Below, one piece after another: positions 58,242-64,000 of a stretch of DNA of 64,000 nucleotides. Location: assembly GCA_021201295.1 (NCBI GenBank), contig JAJQFE010000012.1, forward strand, positions 1-64,000. Reading direction: 5' to 3'. The notes under the pieces are model-generated. The model had not been told where the DNA came from. It saw only the letters and a program-made list of their open reading frames with translations, and searched no databases. Made by a program: the position numbers and the translations under genes. This stretch comes from Tannerellaceae bacterium (GTDB lineage: Bacteria > Bacteroidota > Bacteroidia > Bacteroidales > Tannerellaceae). Every line of letters begins with the position of its first letter. The first letter of the stretch is position 1.

Positions 58242-58489
58242 CAAAATATTAAATACCAGGGAAACATATTCTATAAAGAGGGTGTTAAATGTAGATATTT
58301 ATTTTGTACCCGGAAAATGAGGAGGTTAGAGGAAGAAGCGGATTCTCTTATAGTAGACAGGAGAGTTAAACCGAAAGTTTTTTCTTACGGTTTTATTCTA
58401 ATCAGGTAGCATTATGAAATTGAAAAGAAATTTTTCGGATGTGTTTTTATTAAGTAGGCATAAGTATTTTTATAAATAGGGAATTATAT

Positions 58490-60095
58490 ATGAAACGATC
58501 CAGCCAGATAAAAAATTAGCTGATCCATCCGTGATATGGGATATGGTAATTGTCGGAGGAGGAGCAACAGGGTTAGGTGCTGCGGTAGATGCAGCGACCC
58601 GGGGATTTAAAGTCGTTTTAGTCGAACAGGCGGATTTTACGAAAGCAACTTCCAGCCGTAGTACCAAATTAGTACATGGCGGAGTCCGTTATCTGGCACA
58701 GGGAGATATCGGGTTAGTCATGGAAGCTCTTCGGGAAAGGGGAATTATGAAAAAAATGCTCCTCATCTGGTAAAAAACCAGCGTTTCATTATAGGAAATT
58801 ATCAATGGTGGGAAAAACCTTTTTATACAACTGGATTGGTGATGTATGATTTGTTGGCTGGTAAACAAGGATTAGGTCATTCTGTCCCCCTTAGTAAAGA
58901 GGAAGTACTTCAGGAAATTCCACAGATTGCTACCGATAATCTGCGGGGTGGTGTAGTCTATCATGATGGTCAGTTTGATGATTCCCGGATGGGAATCAGT
59001 CTTTTACAGACTGCGTGGGACTATGGAGCTACTGCGGTGAATTATATGAAAGTAACAGGGTTATTAAAAGATCAGAACGGAAAGATCAACGGTGTCCATC
59101 TCCGGGATGAATTAGAACCAGGCTCTTACCAGCTACAGGCTAAAGTGGTCATAAATGCGACTGGTATATTTGTTGACCAACTGATGCAAATGGATGCACC
59201 CGAAAAAGATCATTTAGTTCGACCCAGTCAGGGAGTTCATCTGGTAGTAGCCCACTCTTTTTTAGGAGGTGATTCCGCTATTATGATCCCTAAAATCAGC
59301 GATGGGCGGGTCTTATTTGCTGTCCCCTGGCATGATAAAGTCGTGTTAGAAACCACAGATACTCCTATGGATGAATTTGTCCTGGAACCCCGTGCACTGG
59401 AAGAAGAGGTGGACTTTATTCTGCACACAGCAGGCCAATACCTCAAAACCCAGCCCCGCCGTGAAGATGTTCTTTCTGTATTTGCAGGGCTCCATCCCCT
59501 GGCAGCACCTAAGAAAAACGCTTCCGAAGAAAAAATGAAAGAGATCTCGAGGAGTCATAAAATCGTTATCTCTGATAGTGGCCTGGTGACTATTACCGGA
59601 GGGAAATGGACTACGTACCGGGCTATGGCAGAAGATGTGATCAATAAAGCGATTCCTGTAGCTGGCCTGCCTGCAAACAAGTGTGTTACTAAAGATTTGC
59701 CTGCACATGGTTATCAGGAAAAGACAGACCGTTCAAACTATAGTTATGTGTATGGAAGTGACTATGACAAAATAGTGGAAATTCAGCAGGAAGATCCCGG
59801 ATTGGGAAACAGACTTCATCCGGCTTTGGATTTTACAGGTGCAAAAGTCGTATGGGCGGTACGGGAAGAAATGGCTGTGACCGTAGAAGATGTATTAGCC
59901 AGGCGTTTGAGGGCTATTTTCTTAGATGCAAGGGCTGCCATAGATGTGGCTCCGGCTGTTGCTTCGATTATGGCACAGGAAATGGGAAAAGATAGCGCAT
60001 GGGAGGAGGCTCAGATCAATAATTTTATTACTTTAGCCAACGGCTATCTGTTAACTCCTTATATCAGTAATAATGCCGGTGTAAGTTTAACCTAA
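58490..60095 (+). pseudogene. glpD: Glycerol-3-phosphate dehydrogenase (GlpD type), two frameshifts
   Basis: Membrane-associated FAD enzyme that oxidises glycerol-3-phosphate to dihydroxyacetone phosphate and feeds quinones. FAD motif [69 protein letters not shown] and TITGGKWTTYRAMAED are conserved. A runs are short by one base at 58510-58515 (seven needed, [12 protein letters not shown]) and 58750-58756 (eight needed, [14 protein letters not shown]). Corrected length is 535 residues. An anaerobic GlpAB-type enzyme is encoded downstream, which could have made GlpD dispensable. Confidence 0.9.
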
Positions 60096-60109
60096 AAATA
60101 ATATCAGAG

Positions 60110-61597
60110 ATGGAAAAGTACATATTAGCACTGGATGCCAGAACGACCAGTTTGCGAGCGATCGTCTTCAACCAGAAAGGTGAGATCTGTTCTGTTGCAC
60201 AACAAGAGTTCTCTCAAATATTTCCCCAGAGTGGCTGGGTGGAACATGATCCGAATGAAATATGGTCTTCTCAGGCTGCTGTAACGGCACAAGCTATTAC
60301 GAAAATAGGGATTAACGGTAAAAATATAGCAGGAATTGGGATTACTAACCAACGGGAAACCACGATTGTCTGGGATCGCCAGACTGGAGAGCCGGTTTAT
60401 AATGCCATTGTCTGGCAGGACAGAAGGACAGCAGAATATTGTGACAGTCTGAAAAATGAAGGAAAATTACCTTATATAAAAGAAAAAACAGGGCTGATTG
60501 TAGATGCCTATTTCAGTGCTACTAAAGTAAAATGGATCCTGGATCATGTGGAAGGAACACGTGAACGTGCAGAAAAATGGGAACTGGTGTTTGGCACGGT
60601 AGATACCTGGATTGTGTGGCAGCTGACACGGGGAGAAGTTTATATTACAGATGTGACGAATGCCTCCCGTACTATGTTATATAATATCCATACCTTGGAT
60701 TGGGATGATGATCTTCTGGATCTCTTTACTATTCCCCGGAATATGATGCCGGAAGTCTGTCCTTCCAGTGAGATATATGGGCATACAAAAACCACCATTT
60801 TTGCATCTAAAGTTCCGATTGCAGGTATTGCGGGAGACCAGCAGGCAGCATTGTTCGGGCAGATGTGTGTAGAAAAAGGGATGGTTAAAAATACGTATGG
60901 AACAGGTTGTTTTATCCTGATGAATACGGGAGATACACCTGTAGTTTCCAAAAATAACTTGATTACCACCATTGCATGGCAGATTAACGGAAAAACCACG
61001 TATGCATTAGAAGGCAGTATTTTTGTCGGAGGAGCGATTGTGCAATGGCTTCGTGACGGCTTACAAGCTATCGGATCTTCCTCTGAGATAGAAAAGTTAG
61101 CGATGCAGGTACCGGATAATGGTGATGTTTATTTTGTTCCTGCCCTGACAGGCTTAGGAGCTCCTTATTGGGATCAATATGCCAGAGGTGCGATTGTCGG
61201 GCTTTCCCGTGGTACCACGATTGCCCATATTGCCCGGGCAGCGTTGGAAGAAATTGCTTATCAATCTATGGATGTAATTAATGCGATGATCCTGGATGCC
61301 GGAGTAGGCCTGAAAGAATTAAGAGTAGATAGAGGTGCTGCCAATAATAACCTGTTGATGCAATTCCAGGCAAATGTGTTGGGAGAAACAGTAGTACGTC
61401 CCCGGACCACAGAGACTACAGCTTTGGGTGCTGCCTATCTGGCTGGTCTGGCAATAGGTTTCTGGAATAATATAGATGAATTAAAGGAACAGTGGAAAGT
61501 AGATGCTGTTTTCGAACCGGATCCTAAAGTGGATATGCATCTGGCTAAAAGAAAGTGGGCAGAAGCAGTTCATCGTTTCGAAGGGTGGATACGTTAA
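60110..61597 (+). CDS. glpK: Glycerol kinase, with altered phosphate-binding loop
   Basis: FGGY-family kinase that traps glycerol as glycerol-3-phosphate. It has [70 protein letters not shown] and [14 protein letters not shown], at a normal 495 residues. The N-terminal ATP phosphate loop, which is DQGTTSSR in relatives, reads DARTTSLR here: three substitutions including loss of the Gly. The frame is intact but the enzyme may be impaired. It lies 14 bases after glpD. Confidence 0.9.
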   Translation: MEKYILALDARTTSLRAIVFNQKGEICSVAQQEFSQIFPQSGWVEHDPNEIWSSQAAVTAQAITKIGINGKNIAGIGITNQRETTIVWDRQTGEPVYNAIVWQDRRTAEYCDSLKNEGKLPYIKEKTGLIVDAYFSATKVKWILDHVEGTRERAEKWELVFGTVDTWIVWQLTRGEVYITDVTNASRTMLYNIHTLDWDDDLLDLFTIPRNMMPEVCPSSEIYGHTKTTIFASKVPIAGIAGDQQAALFGQMCVEKGMVKNTYGTGCFILMNTGDTPVVSKNNLITTIAWQINGKTTYALEGSIFVGGAIVQWLRDGLQAIGSSSEIEKLAMQVPDNGDVYFVPALTGLGAPYWDQYARGAIVGLSRGTTIAHIARAALEEIAYQSMDVINAMILDAGVGLKELRVDRGAANNNLLMQFQANVLGETVVRPRTTETTALGAAYLAGLAIGFWNNIDELKEQWKVDAVFEPDPKVDMHLAKRKWAEAVHRFEGWIR

Positions 61598-61787
61598 AAA
61601 TTCCCTGTTATATAGCATTTTCCTACTTCCCGGATGAACGGCTATACAGTATTTTCTTTTAAACTCTCCGGAATGGGGAAATAGCCTGGAAATGTTTCGT
61701 TTGGTTTCCAAATAATTTGTAATGTGTTTTGATAAGTTTCGAATTATGCTTTTTTTTGTATCTGAAAACTAATTTAATCGTTTATCC

Positions 61788-63434
61788 ATGCAATCATCCC
61801 AACAATCTACAAAACCATATGATGTAATTATTATAGGTGGGGGAGCAACCGGGGTAGGGGTAGCCCGGGATTGTTCCCGCAGAGGACTTCAGGTACTTTT
61901 ACTGGAACGTATGGATATGGCCACCGGAGCCACCGGAAGAAATCATGGCTTGTTACATAGTGGGGCACGATATGCTGTGATGGATCAGGAATCCGCAGAA
62001 GAATGTATAGTTGAGAACCGGATTCTACGTCACATCGCCAGTCATTGTGTGGAAGAAACGGAAGGCTTATTTATCAGTCTGCCGGAAGATGATATTAACT
62101 ATCAGGCAAAATTTGTGGAGTCCTGCCGGAAAGCGGGAATTGACGCAGAAATTATAGATCCTAAAGAAGCGCTTGTGTTAGAACCATCTGCTAACCCGGA
62201 TATCATTGGAGTTGTAAAGGTTCCGGATGGTGCGATAGACCCCTTCCGGTTGGTACTTGCCAATATGCTGGATGCCAAAAGCAATGGCGCTACTATACTT
62301 ACCTATCATGAAGTAACCGGATTTATTATAGAGCATACACGAATAACAGGAGTATATGCATATGATCACAGTCAGAAAGAAAAAAAAGTCTTTTACGGAC
62401 ATGTTGTAGTAAATGCCGGAGGGATATGGGGCCAGCACCTGGCTGCATTGGCTGGAGTACAAATAAATATGTTACCTGCCAAAGGATCCTTACTGATTTT
62501 TGGCCACCGGTTGAATAATATGGTTCTGAATCGATGTCGTAAACCTGCAGATGCCGATATTCTGGTACCCAGTGATACCATTTCTTTAATAGGCACCACT
62601 TCTACTAATATTCCTTATGATCAGATTGACCGGATGACTGTAACTCCGGAAGAGGTAGATATCCTGATACGGGAGGGAAGGAAACTGGTCCCCAGATTAG
62701 CCTATACCCGTATTCTCCGGGCATATGCAGGTGTGAGGCCGTTAGTTACTGCAGATGATGATGGAAGCGGACGGAATGTCAGCCGGGGAATTGTCCTTTT
62801 TGATCATGCGGAACGGGATGGACTGGAAGGATATATCACTATTACCGGCGGAAAACTAATGACCTATCGTCTGATGGCGGAATGGGCTACAGATCTGGTA
62901 TGCAAGAAATTAAACAGACAGGATCCCTGTACAACTGCTTCGGAAAAGCTTCCGGGTTCCCGTAAGGATGTGGCAGCAGTACGTAAAAAGATCAACTTTA
63001 TTCCCCCCGTACAACGTGACTCCGCCATTTCCCGGCATGGAGATATGGCGGAAAAACTTATGCAGGGAGCTTCACTGGATTACCGGCTGATCTGTGAATG
63101 TGAGGAGGTTTCAGTCGGAGAGGTAAAATATGCTTTGGATGAGTTGAATGTAAAAACTCTTCTGGATCTCCGGCGCAGAATACGGGTTGGAATGGGAACC
63201 TGCCAGGGAGAACTTTGTGCCTGACGGGCAGCCGGTATTATGAGTGAACATAAAACTATTTGTGTCCGGAAAGCTAAGGAAGAGCTATCCTCTTTCCTGA
63301 ATGAGCGATGGAAAGGTATTTTTCCTATTGCCTGGGGAGATACATTAAGGGAAAGCGAATATACCACCTGGGTATATCAAAGTATATGTGGATTAACTTT
63401 ACCGGAAAAACAGGAAACGGAGCATGAAATTTGA
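61788..63434 (+). pseudogene. glpA: Anaerobic glycerol-3-phosphate dehydrogenase subunit A, in-frame TGA
   Basis: FAD subunit of the GlpABC complex: VIIIGGGATGVGVARDCSRR, ATGATGRNHGLLHSGARYAV, VVNAGGIWGQHLA and ITGGKLMTYRLMAEWATDL, followed by a BFD-like [2Fe-2S] domain with ICECEEVS and GMGTCQGELCA. TGA at 63222-63224 replaces the next residue (Cys in E. coli GlpA, where the motif continues CACRAAG). Beyond it the frame continues FLNERWKGIFPIAWGDTLRE to 63434 (548 residues). All four iron-sulfur Cys precede the stop, so a shortened protein lacking 70 residues might retain part of its function. Confidence 0.85.
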
Positions 63435-64000
63435 TACGGTGATCATGGGTGGAGGTCTTGCAGGGCTCATCAGTGGGATATATCTGTCGCAACAGGGACA
63501 ACGCTGTGCGATTGTTTCCTCAGGACAAAGCGCGCTGCATTTTTCTTCCGGATCCTTTAATCTGCTGAACAGACTTCCGGATGGACAACCTGTTACCCGG
63601 CCATTGGCAGCAATAGAGAAATTAATTCAGGTTTCCCAGGCTCATCCGTATGCTAAATTAGGAAGAGAAAATTTTGAATCTTTATCTCACCAGGCAGAAC
63701 AATTTTTCCGGAACATAGACATTCCGATGTATGGAAGTGTGGAAAAGAATCACTATCGGATCACTCCGATGGGAATTATGCGCCCTACCTGGTTGACAGC
63801 AACAGATTTTGTGATCAGTTATGAAGAAGACCGGTTACCCTGGAAAAAAGTGGCTTTGTTCAATGTCAGCGGTTTTCTGGATTTCTTTTCGGCTTTTCTT
63901 ATAGAAGAGTTTGCCTGTTTAGGAACTACCTGTGAGGTGCATACACTGGATCTGCCCAATTTGGGAAGAATTCAAAAAAATCCAACGGAGCTACGTTCGA
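63424..64000 (+). CDS. glpB: Anaerobic glycerol-3-phosphate dehydrogenase subunit B, partial
   Basis: Starts at ATG 63424, overlapping the glpA end by 11 bases, and runs off the window. The first 192 residues match GlpB: FDTVIMGGGLAGLISGIYLS dinucleotide-binding motif, FSSGSFNLLNRLPDGQPV and TPMGIMRPTWLTATDF. The subunit links GlpA to the membrane subunit GlpC, whose gene would be expected just beyond. No lesion in the visible part. Confidence 0.85.
   Translation, partial: MKFDTVIMGGGLAGLISGIYLSQQGQRCAIVSSGQSALHFSSGSFNLLNRLPDGQPVTRPLAAIEKLIQVSQAHPYAKLGRENFESLSHQAEQFFRNIDIPMYGSVEKNHYRITPMGIMRPTWLTATDFVISYEEDRLPWKKVALFNVSGFLDFFSAFLIEEFACLGTTCEVHTLDLPNLGRIQKNPTELRS

Noticed and set aside
63222..63270. 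Selenocysteine insertion at the GlpA TGA
   Set aside because: No convincing bacterial SECIS-like stem-loop is seen in the 40 bases after the TGA, and GlpA is not a known selenoprotein family.
1..64000. CRISPR array, rRNA genes, phage structural genes or restriction-modification system
   Set aside because: No regularly spaced direct repeats with unique spacers were found (the 22-bp array has only 15-base intervals and palindromic units), and no such gene products were recognised.

Overview
The window reads as a chromosomal stretch of a Bacteroidales bacterium. The evidence is a SusC/SusD pair, several promoters of the Bacteroidetes form (TTTG, 17-20 bases, TAnnTTTG), a protein ending in a C-terminal domain resembling a type IX secretion (T9SS) sorting signal, a DUF4271 gene ahead of rnpA and a split LysO-type exporter. 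The exact genus cannot be read from the sequence.

Layout: 1-1.6 kb holds an IS1595-type transposase fragment and a truncated tyrosine recombinase. 1.8-12.7 kb is a run of accessory genes (YdeI-like, AlkD-like, DUF418, flavin reductase, AraC regulator, acyltransferase, flippase-like protein, glycosyltransferase, DUF1295, VOC). 12.8-15.0 kb is an intact thiM-thiE-thiD salvage operon. 15.2-28.9 kb is an exported-protein and polysaccharide region (T9SS-type cargo, SusC/SusD, GH26 mannanase, lamin-tail protein) with TspO, nitroreductase and SDR genes. 29.0-34.9 kb has asd, lysO and the fumarate reductase/succinate dehydrogenase operon. 35.4-46.6 kb mixes LiaF-like, LytTR, SulP, rubrerythrin, nadB, BON, LysM, MATE, pncB, fpg and small genes. 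46.6-52.3 kb is a compact housekeeping block (lpdA, DUF4271, hemD, rnpA, yidD, tatD, tyrS, tRNA-Gln). 52.5-57.4 kb is a heme operon headed by a 5-aminolevulinate synthase of the alphaproteobacterial/mitochondrial kind. 57.4-64 kb is a glycerol regulon (DeoR regulator, glpD, glpK, glpA, glpB).

The dominant signal is gene decay. About two dozen accessory genes carry a one-base change in or near a short mononucleotide run, an in-frame stop, or a larger deletion, and in most of them restoring one base gives an uninterrupted family-length protein. Core genes (frdCAB, asd, nadB, tyrS, lpdA, rnpA, hemE, hemB, thiMED) are intact, including a run of ten A inside rnpA. That contrast favours real, selection-filtered pseudogenisation in a recently host-restricted lineage over uniform sequencing error, but an unpolished long-read assembly has to be excluded with the raw reads.

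Functionally, glycerol would enter through GlpK, be oxidised by GlpD or GlpAB(C) into the quinone pool and be respired to fumarate by FrdCAB. The cytochrome b of FrdC needs heme, and the broken hemC in the local operon suggests heme supply is, or is becoming, external.
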